The notes: generated by a model not told the origin, from the sequence alone. A stretch of 64,000 bases of DNA from Euglena gracilis (GCA_039621445.1 CP154956.1:62246362-62310361); one strand, 5' to 3'; numbered from the stretch's first letter, positions 33,380-45,054 are shown. A program made the numbers and translations.

Positions 33380-36224
33380 TATGGCGGATGGTGACATCAA
33401 TCGCAACCGGGCCATCACTGTCCAGTCGTGGAATGAAAACGTCACCCGGCCGGGAATTGTCGTCAGCACGTTGCTCCTTCTTTGCTTGGAACCCTGCTCG
33501 CTGAGCCAGGGATGTCAAATAGTCCTGAATTGCTGTATGCCGCCGGGTAAGATTGTTGTATTTGCAGCAGAGCAAGTGGTGACCAGAGACATCAAGTTGA
33601 CCATGGCATTTTGGGCAAAGCAAGGTGGTGTTGTTTGCAGGTTCGGTGAGAGCCATTCCAACATTCCACCGCAAGAGGCACCGAAATTCAGCAGATGGCA
33701 AGAGAGTCCGTTTTGCAGTGCTGGGTATTGCCGCTGCCCAGGCCATTGCATGCGGTTGGCACTGACTTTGGAAACGCACCTGTTCCATCGGTGGCAGGGC
33801 CTTGCTCAACTTTGTTTGCCTTACAGTAGCGAACTGAGAGTTCCACAATTTTTGGGGAATGTGGGGGCTTTGCACTGCCTGAATCAGGGCACCGAGAAGA
33901 GCCATACCTTCAAGGAGGCACACAGGGGTGTCCGCAGGTGCTCGTGGGAATGCAGAGGGGACTCCCAATGTTTCAGGGCCACGTCTGATGTGATCCACAA
34001 TACCAGCGATGCGAGCGGGAAAGCGATCCCGAAACCACCAAGGCGGATGGGCAATGTGATTTGGTCCCATTGCAGAGGGGTACAAGTAGCACCCAGAAGG
34101 TCATCAAAACAATTGTGTAGAGTGGTTGTGAAGGCTGCACTCTGGATGAGGTGCCGTGCCCCGGGCCCAGGGAAACGTCTCTTTTGGCCCTCGCCACAAG
34201 AGGAACCCCCTTGTGACTCCCTGTGCCGCCACAGGTCGCGGGTAGCTTATACTACAGGTGTAATGCACAAAAGAGTGATGAGATGTACTTGTTCAGGGTG
34301 CGGAGGTCAGTGGTTAGTGGTTAGCCGAAGATGAGCAAAGGTCACCTTCAATATATATTGGGTGGGGAGGGGGGGGATGTTTGTACCTCTTTCGCCACAG
34401 GATGGCGTGTTTGTGTCGGGTTTTGGCTTTTGTTGTGTTTTGCTTCTCTGCGCGTCTATGTGACCCATTGATTTGTCTTTGGCTCGCCGTGTGGCCCTGC
34501 TTAGGGGGTAACCAGGGGTTAAAAATAGCAGGTGAGAGTTCAAGGTTGGTTATTTGGTTGAGAGCTTGGGCTCAAAGGCCTTCAGACAGAATATGGTGAG
34601 TGGGCGGAAGACAGGGTGATCTCATCTTTGGAAGAATACAAGCTCCAAACGAGCTGTCTGCTGATTTCTCTGGTTAGTGTGAAGGACAGGCCTTGCCAAA
34701 TGTCTGCTTCTGCGGCACGCCGTTGCCACCCTTCCCGCTGCCCCAGAAGGGCCTTGAGGAGGGTGGCCATCAAGGAGCGCGCCTCTTGCCCCATGCCCCC
34801 GTAGCAGTCCATGACGAATGGCATCAACCTCCATCCAAGGCGTTGGCATGTTGCATCATATTTGGCATGCTTTTCAGCCTCCTGGCGTGTTTGCCATTGT
34901 GAAAGGCTCTCTGCACTTCGCAACGGATGACTTTGCGCAAGGGTGTGGCGGATTGTCACATCCACTGCAACGGGTCCATCACTGTCCAAGCGAGGAATGA
35001 AGATATCCCCAGGCCGGGAACGGTCATCAGCTCGTTGTTCTTTACGGGCTGTAAATCCTGCCTTCTGTGTTGTGGTTGTCAGAAAATCTTGGACAGCCCC
35101 GTGCCGCCGGGTAATGAAGTTTGATTTGCAGCAAACGAGGTGGTGTCCGAGAAAATCAGATTGTCCAAAGCACTTGGGACAGAGGTTGGGATCGGATTCC
35201 ATTGGTGTGAGAGTCATTCCGAGGGACCAACGAAGTGTGCAGCGGAATTCAGCCGTGGGTAACAGGGTGCGCAGTCCTTGAGATGGTGTCAAAGCGGCCC
35301 ATGCCATAGCGTGAGGTTGGCATTGGCTTGCAAAGCGTACAGCATCAGGTCCATTCAATGTGTCCCGAAGTGTTTTCTGGCGGGCAAGCATGCTCTGCTG
35401 ATTCCACCACCGTTGAGAATTGTGTGGAGACTGTGCCTGAGAGATCAAGTTTTTGTCACTGGCTCATTGTGGCAGTGGGGCCAAATGACCACATTGAGGG
35501 CTGTCCGTAAACAATCGTCAACGTCTTTGGGAAGGATGTCCATGGCAGTGGGCAGGCCCAAGACAGAGGGAGCTCTTCGACAAAAGTCCACCACTTGAGA
35601 CAATCTGGCAGGCGCACGTTGAAATAGTGGATCGGAGATTCCCAGTCCACCGCATCTGATGGCCAGGGAAACTTGCAACCATTCTTCTGGGGTGCAAGGG
35701 GAGCCGACCATGCTACTGAATGTTTCCCGAATAATTCCCGACAATGTCGTGCATGCCGCTGTTGCAGAGGCGATTTTGCAGGCGCGCAAGAGGTCATTCA
35801 CCTTGCAAGCGGATAAACAAAAACGAAGCAAGGTGAATTGCACATGCGATTGTGGTAGGTGCTGAAGTACTGTGCAAGAACGTCGGATGTTTTCAATGCG
35901 CTTATTCCAAACTTCTTCACAGAATCATCTTGGTCATCTTGGGGGTGGTGGACAGGGACCCCCAAAACTTTCAAACCAGAACCAGCAACAAAGGCGGTCA
36001 GTGATATTTGATGTAAGGGGCTGTCCTGTGGCGTGCCAGGGGGAATGCAAGGGACACCTTCTGTTGATGTGAACGCCGGTCCCCACAATCGACACTTTGC
36101 AGGGTTCACGGCCAACCCAAGCGCGGCTGCCTCGCGAATCAAAAAGGCAAGGGCATTGTGCAGTTGGGCTGGCGATCCCAGCAGATGGGCGTCATCCAAA
36201 TACCAGCCCTGCCATTTGACCAAG

Positions 36225-37080
36225 GGTGAACCGGGCCCTTCTGGCCTGAGACCCGACCACCTCAAGGCCATGGTTGGAGACTACCCAGGGGAGGTTAGGC
36301 AGGGGTGGGGGGGGGGGGGGGTGGGGGGTTCGCCCCTAAAGGAATTTCAATGGAGAAACTTCACCGGTGAAGTTCACCGGTGAAGTTCACCGCCATGTAT
36401 TTCCAATGAAGAGGGGGGGGGTGGGGGGGGTCCCTCCCGAAAAACCCAAAGTTCACCGCCTGATCTCCAGGGGCTTGTGGAGATGACCTCCTCGAAGTGC
36501 TTGATACCTTCATCTGTCGGGCAATTACAAAGGGTGTTCACCCTGGCATGGCCCCAATTCTTTCCTCCGCCAGGTTGACGCCGCTGCGAAAACAAAACAA
36601 ACAAACAGCAATGGAAGAGGATGCTTTTGGAAACCTTGTGGAGCACACGGTGTGTGATAAAGACACTCGCCCAATCGCAGCAGGTGAAACCCTCCGCCGT
36701 TTGGTTGGCAAATGTCTCATGCGCCATCCCACAGTGGTAAACGCTTTGAAAGAACTGAGTCCCCCACAATGTGGCGTTGGTGTGCCGAATGCTTGTCCAC
36801 TGATCGCAATGGGAATCCAACAAATGGTGGACACTCTGCACTCGGACAGAGACAATCGCTGGGGGCTGCTTCAAGTGGATTTCAGGAATGCCTTCAATTC
36901 TTTGTCACGGGAAAAAATCCTGCAATCCATCCGTAGACGATGCCCAGAAGTGTGCCCTTGGCTGGATTCATGCTACGCCCAACACAGCAAGCTGTATTGT
37001 GGAAACCATTGTCTGCCTTCCGAAAGGGGAGCTCAGCAAGGTGACCCATGTGGACCAGCCGCTTTCGCCTGGGGTGTACA
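36225..37080 (+). pseudogene. Inverted reverse-transcriptase block inside copy 1
   Basis: This segment carries RT motifs up to B on the plus strand, while both sides of the element are on the minus strand. Breakpoints lie near GGTGAACCGGGCCC (about 36225) and near GGGGTGTACAAGACC (about 37075). It includes the 179-bp insertion 36290-36468. A simple inversion explains it better than twin priming, because minus-strand element sequence continues on both sides. Confidence 0.7.
36290..36468. mobile_element. 179-bp GGAGGTTAGGC element, target duplication AGG
   Basis: Left end GGAGGTTAGGCAGG, right end ACCGCCTGATCTCC (reverse GGAGATCAGGCGGT). AGG flanks it at 36287-36289 and 36469-36471. Inside are G runs and two GTGAAGTTCAC palindromes. 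Removing it plus one AGG joins MVGDYPG to ACGDDLLEVLDTF in the RT frame. Confidence 0.8.
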
Positions 37081-38142
37081 AGACCTTTGTCCCGAATATA
37101 GCTTTGCGCAGATTTTGCAATCGCTCTTTTGTGCTTTCCGGGTCTGAAGGAAAGGTAATCGTTTGGGAAGAGTCGGACACTGGGATGCGCGGTGGAGGCT
37201 CTGGTGGGTGAAGGTCACGTAGCCTTTGAATCACTTTTGGGTCATTGCTGTTCTGAACCCCTTCAGAGGTGAGCTCTCGGCAGGCTTTTGAAATGGCCCC
37301 GTGCCAACAAGGCTTTCAATGCGGGAGAGGAACCGTTCTTCAGTTGCCTTGGCCGCCAGTGCTGTTTTTTGCCTTGTCTGTCTGCCTTGCGGCTTTTGTG
37401 GGAGACTGGAGTCCAACCAAGAATCAAACACAGGACGGGTGAGATACAGGCGAGCTCGTTCTGCAATTTTTCTCCCCACCATCGCCCAGTTTGATCGCCC
37501 GCCACGCTGCAAAGGACAGAGCACCGCTTTGGGGAATGACATTGAGGAGGGCTCCACGTGGCAGGTATACAAGGGTCCCTCGATCATCAAAAGAAATTTC
37601 CTCAAAAGTGGGATGAAGGGATGGTGGGCATGGAGCAGAGAATGGCGTAACCCCAGCAATGTGATTTTGACCAATGGGGCTTGGTGGGGGTCTAGCTGGG
37701 GCTGGTGACGATGCTGTTGCGGTTGTTGCCACTGAGGATGAAGAGCTGGCACCCAAAGGGGGGTTGGAGAAGTTCAGGAAAGGCGCCGCCTGATTTGCTT
37801 GCATCCACATGGCTCCAACATCTGACGGGGGGAAGGGTCCTGGTCCTTGTGTGCCAATTGGGTTCGCCATGATGACCGTGGAGCACATTGAGGGGAGGCC
37901 TTGTTGGCCAAAGAACAACGGACCCGGCAGATTTGGGAACCAAGATCCCCTTTCCAATGGTGGCACTGCGGGTGGTGGTGGTGCGGTCGGGGGGATGGAA
38001 ATTTGTGATGCTGGCGCCATGTCAACGTCCTCACCCGACACCGACGGGGGCTCTGCGGGCGGTGGTGCAGTAGGAGGGATGGAGATTTGTGATGCTGGTG
38101 CCATGTCAATATCCTCAACCGACACAAATGGTGGGTCTGTAG

Positions 38143-38190
38143 GAGGTCCGGGGTTACTTTCAATGTCCCCGCAAGTCAGTAAAGACCGAC
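38143..38190 (-). other. 2A-like ribosome-skipping motif in retrotransposon ORF
   Basis: The minus-strand frame contains LLTCGDIESNPGP about 27 residues after the first Met, fitting the consensus D(V/I)ExNPGP. 2A sequences are known in some non-LTR elements (trypanosomatid L1Tc/ingi, CR1/Rex1-type in animals). Skipping would fall between the last G and P. Confidence 0.75.
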
Positions 38191-38929
38191 CTCGGCCTGC
38201 TCCCCCCGATGCTGCCAGGGTAGGCTGTGTGCTGTTTTTTTGCAGGAGTAGAAGCCACAAGCACTTTTATTTGTTTGGCCGACGTTGGGGGGTTTTTCCC
38301 GGTCAGCAGAGAGGGAACCTGGGGGTTGTCAAGTTCATTTTGCTGAGCAGGAGAGCAGAGTCTGGCAGAACTGCCAAGCTGTGGGGCCACTGTTGCAGAC
38401 CGAAAAGTGGATGTGCTATCTGGCTGGGGGGCCACTATTGCAGGCCAAAATGTGGGATGAGGTGGATTCCATTCTTATCGCCTGGTGGTTCGCGAGTCAG
38501 CGGGTTAAAATGCTTGCCATGATTTCAACTTGAGTCGAACCCCTGTCAGAACAGAGGAAGACCTGACCGGATGGAATCTTTTGTATAAATGATAATACTG
38601 CGGGTGAAAGAATAAAAATAGACTCCTTTTGGAACATAATACTCCCATTTTCAAATTTTCTCTCCATTCTAGGGCATCACTCAACTCTCTCCCGCTCCTT
38701 TCTTTCAGGAGACATGGACAGCACTGTCCTTACTGGTGTGCCTTCTTGCCCTGAAATCCCTCAACCAAATGTCGCTCAGTTTTTCAAAAGATCACATCGC
38801 TTTTTTGGGTTGGGAATGCAATATTCTGTTGAAAAATGCTGGAAAATTATTCTGTTGTGGCATTGGAAGGCACAACCCTGACGAAGCACGGTTTTTGATG
38901 GTTGGTCAAGCCGACAAGTTGACTGACCA

Positions 38930-39660
38930 CCAGGGAGATCAGGCAGTAACTTTTGGGATTTTGGACCGCTCTCCCCCCCCCCCTGGGTGGTTCACTGTTT
39001 GAAATTTCCCTGGGGGCCCTGGACCCCCTCCCCCCCCCCTCTGCCCAACAACGGTGAACAACGTAGGATGGTTAATCGAAAAACGGTTAATCGCTTGTGA
39101 CCCCCCAATTGATCGTTCGTTTGTGGGGGGGGGGGGACAATTAACCATGGTTGATCGAAAAACGGTAAATCGCTTGTGACCCCCCCCCCCCAATTAACCG
39201 CTCCTTTTTGATTGTCGGAAGAAGAAATGTCCTGGGATTGGGAACATTTCTTTGAGGAAGATGGCAAGGTAGTGTGCTATGCCAATGTGGATGAAAAATT
39301 CTTTCAAAAAGCATGTTGGTGTTAAATCTAGAACTCTGTTTTTGATACCACATTTTCTGGATGCCAAATTTTGGGAATCCTTGGCCTATTGTGGAGCAGA
39401 AAGGCAAATGACTTTTTTTTCTGGCAAGAAATTATCCAATGGCAGTTAATCGAAATTAATCAAGGGAAAGGCACGGTTAATCGAAAATTGGTTAATCGAC
39501 TCCCGACCCAAAATTAACCATGGTTGATCGCTTGACCTGAAAAATGACGGTTAATTGCCCAACCCTGCAGTGAACTTCACAGTGAAGTTCACCACAAGAG
39601 CACCTTTTTTGGCCAGAAATGGCCAAAAAAGACATCCTGGGCAAGTTTTTTGGAAATTTC
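38930..39660. repeat. GGTTAATCG arrays and GTGAAGTTCAC block
   Basis: At 38934 a GGAGATCAGGCAGT end occurs. GGTTAATCGAAAAACGGTTAATCG arrays lie at 39067-39200 and 39443-39560, on both sides of a short ORF. 39571-39650 repeats the AAGTTCACCACAAGAGCACC block of 29105. Confidence 0.45.
39227..39325 (+). CDS. Micro-ORF (32 aa) between GGTTAATCG arrays
   Basis: Starts MSWDWEHFFEEDGKVVCYAN and ends in ..CWC. The composition is acidic and not low-complexity. It is possibly a first exon or chance; no splice donor is required by the frame. Confidence 0.2.
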   Translation: MSWDWEHFFEEDGKVVCYANVDEKFFQKACWC

Positions 39661-40107
39661 AATAAAAATCCATGAACGTTCAATCTCAAAAAAAAAACAA
39701 CAATTTTGAGAGGAAAAGGAACCCCAATGGTCACTTGGCCAACACTCCCTTTGAAAATATTTTCATTTTTCAAAAAAATTTCGTGAAGTGAAATGAGGGG
39801 GGTGGGTGGGTGCTATAGGGTACCTGCCCCTAGCAGGCACACCCCTGGGGGGGTGGGGGTCCGGCGGGGACCCAGAAAATTTTCATTGAAAATGGCCTTT
39901 TCCGGGCCCCGGCACCTTCGGCGCTGGGGTTGGGGGGTGCCTGCTATGGGCAGGCACCCCCCAAAACCCAACCCCGGGTGCTATGGGGTGCCTGTAGCAC
40001 CCACCCCTCCCCCGTGGGGTAGGATGCCCCCCCGACTCAGTCCCTATGGTATTCAAGTTTTTGCAATCACTCACCCCCTCAAAGTATCCCCCGCCCCAAA
40101 GTGGCCA

Positions 40108-40345
40108 AATTTTTTTGGCAGGGCCCATCAAAATCAGAAATCAAAAAAGATATAAAAAAACAAAAACAATGATGGCAGGGACCTGCCATGCTTCACAGAC
40201 CCAAAAAGAGGCAGTGTCCCAAAATTTTTGTGGCAGGGCCCATCAAAATCAGATATCAAAAAAGATATAAAAAAAAACAAAAACAATGATGGCAGGGACC
40301 TGCCATGCTTCACAGCCCCAAAAAGAGGCAGTGTCCCAAAATTTT
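40108..40345 (+). repeat. 115-base tandem duplication
   Basis: GGCAGGGCCCATCAAAATCA ... AATGATGGCAGGGACCTGCC ... GAGGCAGTGTCCCAAAATTT occurs twice in full, almost identical. Non-coding. Confidence 0.75.
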
Positions 40346-41165
40346 TGCACATTGACCCTGGGTTGGGGTTTTGGAGGCATTTGGGTGGGTTTTGGGTCAT
40401 TTTTGCATGATATTTCAACAAAAATGGGGGGGGGGGCTAAAAACTTTGGGGTCAAATCATTGTTGGTTGCCAGCAACTAGTTGCCCCGACAACCAATGGT
40501 CGCTTGTGACGATTTTCTAGCCACTGGTCGCCAGCAGCCACCCGAAATTTTCTGCTTGGGCCAGGCCAGGGTTTGGGGGGGCACAGAAGAAGCCTGTTTT
40601 GAAAAATTCACCTGTCCAGGATATGGACTGAATACGAGAAAGCAGTGCGCATGTTGCTTTGCCCTCTTTTTTTGTCACAGGACATTACCGCTGGTTGATC
40701 GTGGCTGGTCTTGCTCTGGCATTGCCATCCGTTGTTTTTACCTTTGCAGCAGCAGGCAGGGAGGCCTTTCCCTTTTACCCTTTGCTTCACCAAAAGGCTG
40801 GGCCGTTTCATTTTTTTTTTTTAAGGAACGCTGGTTCTGTCCGTGAGAAAGGGGTGTTCTGTCCAAAACCCGGCGTCCCTAACGCCGGTTCTGTCATCAA
40901 TAAAACCCCCAAAAATGGCCCAAATGGCCTGATATGACCGTTTTAACCATGTAGTAGAATGTTATGTGCCATTTAGGGACGACTGGGGTGGATATTCAAT
41001 TTTGGTGAAAATTGGTGCTATTTTGGAATAAGAGCACCATGCAGCGTGCCTTCTGTTGTGTTGTAGAGTGCCCCCGACCCGCCTCACTCGTTGAGGACCA
41101 CCTCGGCCTCTCAACCGCACGCCGATTTTTCAAGATAGCGATTTTTGCTTCTTGCTCGGGGTTGC

Positions 41166-41335
41166 CACAGATGCCCTAATGGAAAACGTGCCTGACCACA
41201 GATGCCTTAATGGAAAATGTGCCTGAACACAGATGCCCTCATTGAAAACGTGTCATTGCCACAAATGCCCTCGTCGAAAACGTGTTCATGACCACGAATT
41301 TCAGGGCAGGCATTTGGCGGGCTGAACACGTTTTT
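41166..41335. repeat. ACGTTTTCCAT array, left inverted arm
   Basis: Four reverse-orientation units (CCTTAATGGAAAATGTGCCT), then ACCACGAATTTCAGGGCAGG shared with 13425 and 42325. The matching arm in opposite orientation is 42122-42265. Confidence 0.65.
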
Positions 41336-41486
41336 AAACCAAACACCACCGAAAATTATGACAAATTTCGACTCTGATTCTGGCCGATCCAACGATCGCG
41401 GGCGCATCTCTGGCTGTGTGCAACGTCGGGGTACCAAGTTACCCTTCAAACGAAACCTCTTTTCAACAGGCGGCCAGCGGTGGTCA

Positions 41487-42070
41487 TTACATTTTCTCCA
41501 GGCTGTACGACACGGAGTGGCGGACATCACGGAACACGACACGCTTTACACAAAAAAGAGCCATACTTTGGTGGCCGCCGCAAATCTTGGCAATGAAAAT
41601 GATATGCAACACTACTCCCTCGGTCGTTGTTTTGCGGAATGCCCGAGCGACGGCATTCACGTATGTATGAAAAGAGGTTGCCGAACGATTCCCTGAAACG
41701 AACAAAGTTCCCGACTGCTGCTCACGTTGAGCCACACATTGTTCAATGACGCTCGCCTCATCGAACAACAGGCTGGGTTCCAGCTCCCATCCCGTCCAGG
41801 CAACAAAGAAAGCATCCAGCTCAAGATAAGAGGCTTGCCGATGTTGACACAGTTTGGCGAACTCCAAACAGTTGGCAACGGCAGCAAGCTCTGCTCCCAC
41901 GGAGCCGGACTTTTCTTTGTGTTGCCCTGTGCCAGCAAGGTGCCATGAAGGGGGTCAACCTTCGGCTTCTTGGCATCTTGCTGGTATACCGTGAGAGCAG
42001 CCAGGAACAGTTCCGTCCTAGGGGGAGGTGGCAAAAGACCATTCACAAAGTTTGCCGTGCGTTTAACCAT
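41487..42070 (-). pseudogene. YR-element N-terminal fragment, copy C, between inverted arrays
   Basis: The minus strand starts at 42070 (MVKRTANFVNGLLPPPPRTE), with a frame change near 41910. It continues CQHRQASYLELDAFFVAWTG, SVIEQCVAQREQQSGTLFVS, GNRSATSFHTYVNAVARAFR and ends at about 41487. It is nearly identical to copy B but keeps the TYVNAVARAF part, as in copy A. The catalytic half is absent. Confidence 0.55.
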
Positions 42071-42121
42071 AGTGGGAGGGCTGCGAAAAAAAAAAGAAAA
42101 AAAGAAAGAAAAAGGGGGGGT

Positions 42122-42420
42122 GACACGTTTTCCATGAGGGTATTTGTGGCAATGACACGTTTTCCATTAAGGGATCTGTGTTCAGGCACGTTTTCCATTA
42201 AGGCATCTGTGGCAATGACACGTTTTCCATTAAGGCATCTGTGGTCAGGCACGTTTTCCATTAGGGCGCCGTTTTTTGGGTCCGAATTTCACATTTTCGC
42301 GTTTTTGACCCCTTGCGTGAATCACGACCACGAATTTCAGGGCAGGCATTTAGCGGGCTCTGAACACGTTTTTAAACAAATTGTGGCTGAGCCCAGATTT
42401 CAGCCTGAAAACGTGTTCAG
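42122..42420. repeat. ACGTTTTCCAT array, right inverted arm
   Basis: Five units (GACACGTTTTCCATTAAGGC) and the shared tail GGGCGCCGTTTTTTGGGTCC through GAAAACGTGTTCAG. Confidence 0.65.
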
Positions 42421-42422
42421 GG

Positions 42423-43058
42423 GGTTCAATTTCCCACGGGTTTCGAGATATTTTGGAAAAATCGATTTTTTGACCCCAATATGGCCAAAGGGGGTGTGAT
42501 CCCCGTGTCCCCCCCCCGTGTCCCCCCCCGTGTCCCCCCCGTGTCCCGCACTTCAGGAGGATCCCTAGAAGGCGGCCAAGGCAACGTGCAGCATGAATTT
42601 TCAGCTGTTTGGCATCATTTTCCACTTTTTTGCATGGATTCTCAAGGCCATTTTGACTTTCCCCCACGCACAATCCCTTTTGTTTCACCTAGGATGGCAT
42701 GGAGCTTGGCTCGGGGTCAATGTGAAATGATTTTTTGGTCCCTCAAAAAGTCGCAAATTTCGTCCCGGAAGGTCCCGAAAAGAGGCATGTTTCCCCCCCG
42801 TCCCCCCCCCCCCGTGTCCCCCCCCGTGTCCCCCCCCGTGTCCCGTCCCACCCCCAAAAATGCCTCCGCAGTCCCCCTAGGGCCCCCTTTTTTGGACCTT
42901 CGACGGCCCGTATCTGGGCCAAGCCGGACAGCCGGACCCCCGGGTCTCCACCAGTGGTTGGGGCGTCCCAGGGGCTTCAATTTTGCCCGGGGGTTGTTTC
43001 CTTCAATTCCCCACGGGTTTCGAGATATTTTGGAAAAATCGATTTTTTGACCCCAAAA
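42423..43058 (+). repeat. 55-base direct repeats around a GTGTCCCCCCC-rich segment
   Basis: ACGGGTTTCGAGATATTTTG GAAAAATCGATTTTTTGACCCC occurs at about 42436-42478 and 43014-43056. Between them are GTGTCCCCCCCC repeats (42505-42547, 42795-42845). It could be two ends of one element or a tandem duplication. Confidence 0.5.
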
Positions 43059-43675
43059 TGGCCCCCGCGGCGAAAATTTTTCTAAGTCGGAAGGGACCCC
43101 GGGGGTACCACCAGTTCACCATACCTAGGTGTCTCGTCGAGTCCTGGGACCTATTCCATCATTTGTCCTCCGATCCTAATATAATACGCTTTTGTTGTTT
43201 TCGGGTCCTGACAACGCGCACAGAAAAAGTTATTCAAAAAGCCCCCCTTCGGGGGCCCCCTCCTGAACACGTTTTCAGGCTGAAATCTGGGCTCAGCCAC
43301 AATTTGTGTGTAGTAAATCATGATGAACCACACAGAAACGAGTTTTCTCTTCAAATCAACGACGTGGTGATCCAGGGGGGTCAAGAATTGTTAAATTAGG
43401 ATTTCCCTGTGGCAGGAAACAAGAGCACTGTGCAGTGTGGGCTGCCGGGGAGGGGGGGGGGGGCGGGGAACTGCAGAACGACAAATTTTTGCAAGTGAAT
43501 CCCCCCTGGAGACTGGGGGGGGGGGGCGCTGTGACACGAGCTGTTTTGAGGCGGGGTCTAGCCGAGGCCAAATTTTGGCCATTTTTTTTCGAAAAAATTC
43601 ACCTTTTCACGATTTTTTCAGCGATTTTCAGCGACTCTCGCCAGGTTGGGATGGCAATTTTTAGGATAAACCCAC

Positions 43676-44205
43676 CCAAATAATACCCCCCCAAATAATA
43701 CCCCCCACCCCCCTCGGGCCAGGACTTCGGGCGAAAAAATAACACCCCCCCCCCTGGATTTTGGGCCGAAGGCCCGGATTTTGACCTGAAAATGTAAAAA
43801 TCACAGTTTCTGACAACAATTACGAAAAAAATCGATTTTTCTGGATTTTTTGGTAAGTTTCATAAGAAAGTACAAAAAATGACCCCAAGGGGGGTTTTGG
43901 CACTATTTTGGGTCCTACGGGACTTCAAAAAATTTCGAAAATTTTGGAGAAATAATACCCCCCCCAATAATACCCCCCCCCCCCTCAGGCTGGGACTTCG
44001 GACGAAAAAATAATCCCCCCCCCCTTTATTTGAGCACACCCGCACGCCAACGGACCCCCCAAATGCTCAAATAAGGGGGGGGTCCCTTTAGAAAGAGGGC
44101 AAAAAATTGGCGCTTGGCGCATGAAAAAAAAAATTCCCCGGACCCAAATGCTCAATTAAGGGGGGGGGGTCAAATAAAGGGGGGGTATTATTTGGGGGGT
44201 TTACC
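43676..44205 (+). repeat. Dispersed repeat with CCCAAATAATACCCC ends, copy B
   Basis: Same order of blocks as copy C at 58238: TCGGGCCAGGACTTCGGGCG, GGGCCGAAGGCCCGGATTTT, AATCGATTTTTCTGG, TGACCCCAAGGGGGGTTTTG, ACGGGACTTC, AAATTTCGAAAATTTTGG. Confidence 0.6.
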
Positions 44206-44459
44206 CTCACCCCCCCCTCAAAGTGGCCAATTTTTTTTTGGCAAATTTTGGTTTACCCCCCCTCAAAGTGGTCAGTTCCTTTGGCGCCAAAGGTGCCGAA
44301 AGCCAAAATTCGAACCTCCCCCCAAAGTGTCCCCCCTCCCAGAGTGGCCATTTTGAGGTCCCATAACGCCCAGAGGGTGGCCACTTTGAGGGGGGGTGAG
44401 GGAACCACCTCCCCCTTTATTTGAGCACACCCACGGGACCCCCCAAATGCTCAAATAAC

Positions 44460-44590
44460 GTTCTGAAACACGGCTTCACGCCCGAACTGGCATTCTGGAC
44501 ACAGTTGTTGAAACCGTGGAATAGGGGCTCTGGCTTCACGCCCGAACCGGCGTTCAAGGCATCACGGCCAATTTCGCCCTAAATACCCAT
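44460..44590 (-). repeat. CCGAACCGGCG array fragment
   Basis: CACGCCCGAACTGGCATTCT and CACGCCCGAACCGGCGTTCA. The sequence and its continuation are homologous to 19860-19990. Confidence 0.55.
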
Positions 44591-45054
44591 TATTTGAACA
44601 TTTTTGAGCATTTTTGACCTCCTTTGGAATTTAGGAACTGTCCATCCAAAAAATTCAACCATTTTCACCCTTGTGGTTCGTCTGGGGCCATTTTCTACCA
44701 CTTTAGAGCACACGGGACAGTAGTTGTACCTTTCTCTTTTGTTTGGGCATTCAGACCATTATTTGGGTGAAAATGCTTCAAGATGACCATGAAACTCACC
44801 CAAATTGAACCAAATTGGTTGAAATTGGCCAAGGAATTCCAAAGCTGCCAGTATGTACAAAAAAAAAATGCAAAACGTCCCAAATGCAACCTCAAAATGC
44901 ATCCTCCATCAACGAGAAACATGACCTTGAAAGGAGATTGCTGAGGTTCACCACCGAAAGGATGTGGATAACCTCATTTTCCTGTGAGTCACATGGTTGG
45001 CCGACGGCTGGCCAACGGCTGGCCGACGGTGTGATTCCCTTTTTGTTGTTCTTT

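Larger units (their letters stand above)
30390..34155 (-). pseudogene. Non-LTR retrotransposon, copy 2: 5'-truncated, two insertions
   Basis: Minus strand, from about 34155 (5' truncated after the YxDD region) to a 3' end at about 30390. The protein shows TLPIRLGGFGIAFPLAS, then QFATVRQTKL.. and a CPKCHGQLDVSGHHLLCC zinc motif. TRRHTAIQDYL, RPGDVFIPRLD and GPVAIDVTIRH follow, the PD-(D/E)XK pattern of restriction-like endonucleases of R2/NeSL/Utopia-type elements. Element 32934-33379 interrupts the frame at VTIRH. Element 30895-32637 interrupts it at EISKQL, and the frame resumes as VWSFFTG. The 3' untranslated part 30390-30880 matches 34157-34560 of copy 1. Confidence 0.75.
34157..38260 (-). 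pseudogene. Non-LTR retrotransposon, copy 1: 2A-like start, RT, zinc knuckle, endonuclease
   Basis: Minus strand. N-terminal frame 38260-37424 has a 2A-like motif and Pro/Ala-rich repeats (ISIPPTAPPP twice). Then FGTKVLYTP ends the pre-RT region. The next block, 36225-37080, is inverted: on the plus strand it reads GPSGLRPDHLK, SSARLTPLRK, RPIAAGETLRRLVGK, LLQVDFRNAFNSLSRE (RT motif A) and GAQQGDPCGPAAFAW (motif B). The minus strand then resumes with WYLDDAHLLGS (motif C). CPKCFGQSDFLGHHLVCC, TRRHGAVQDFL and RPGDIFIPRLDSDGPVAVDVTI-type endonuclease residues end the protein near 34600. Frameshifts lie near 35840 and 35450. The 3' untranslated part runs to about 34157. RLE-type (R2/NeSL/Utopia-like) by architecture. 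Confidence 0.8.

Noticed and set aside
36374-36874. Minus-strand frame opposite the RT motifs
   Set aside because: Shadow of the plus-strand reverse-transcriptase segment, which carries the conserved motifs.
38934-39060. Further GGAGATCAGGC element with CAG duplication
   Set aside because: Left end and CAG are present, but no matching right end with CAG was found.
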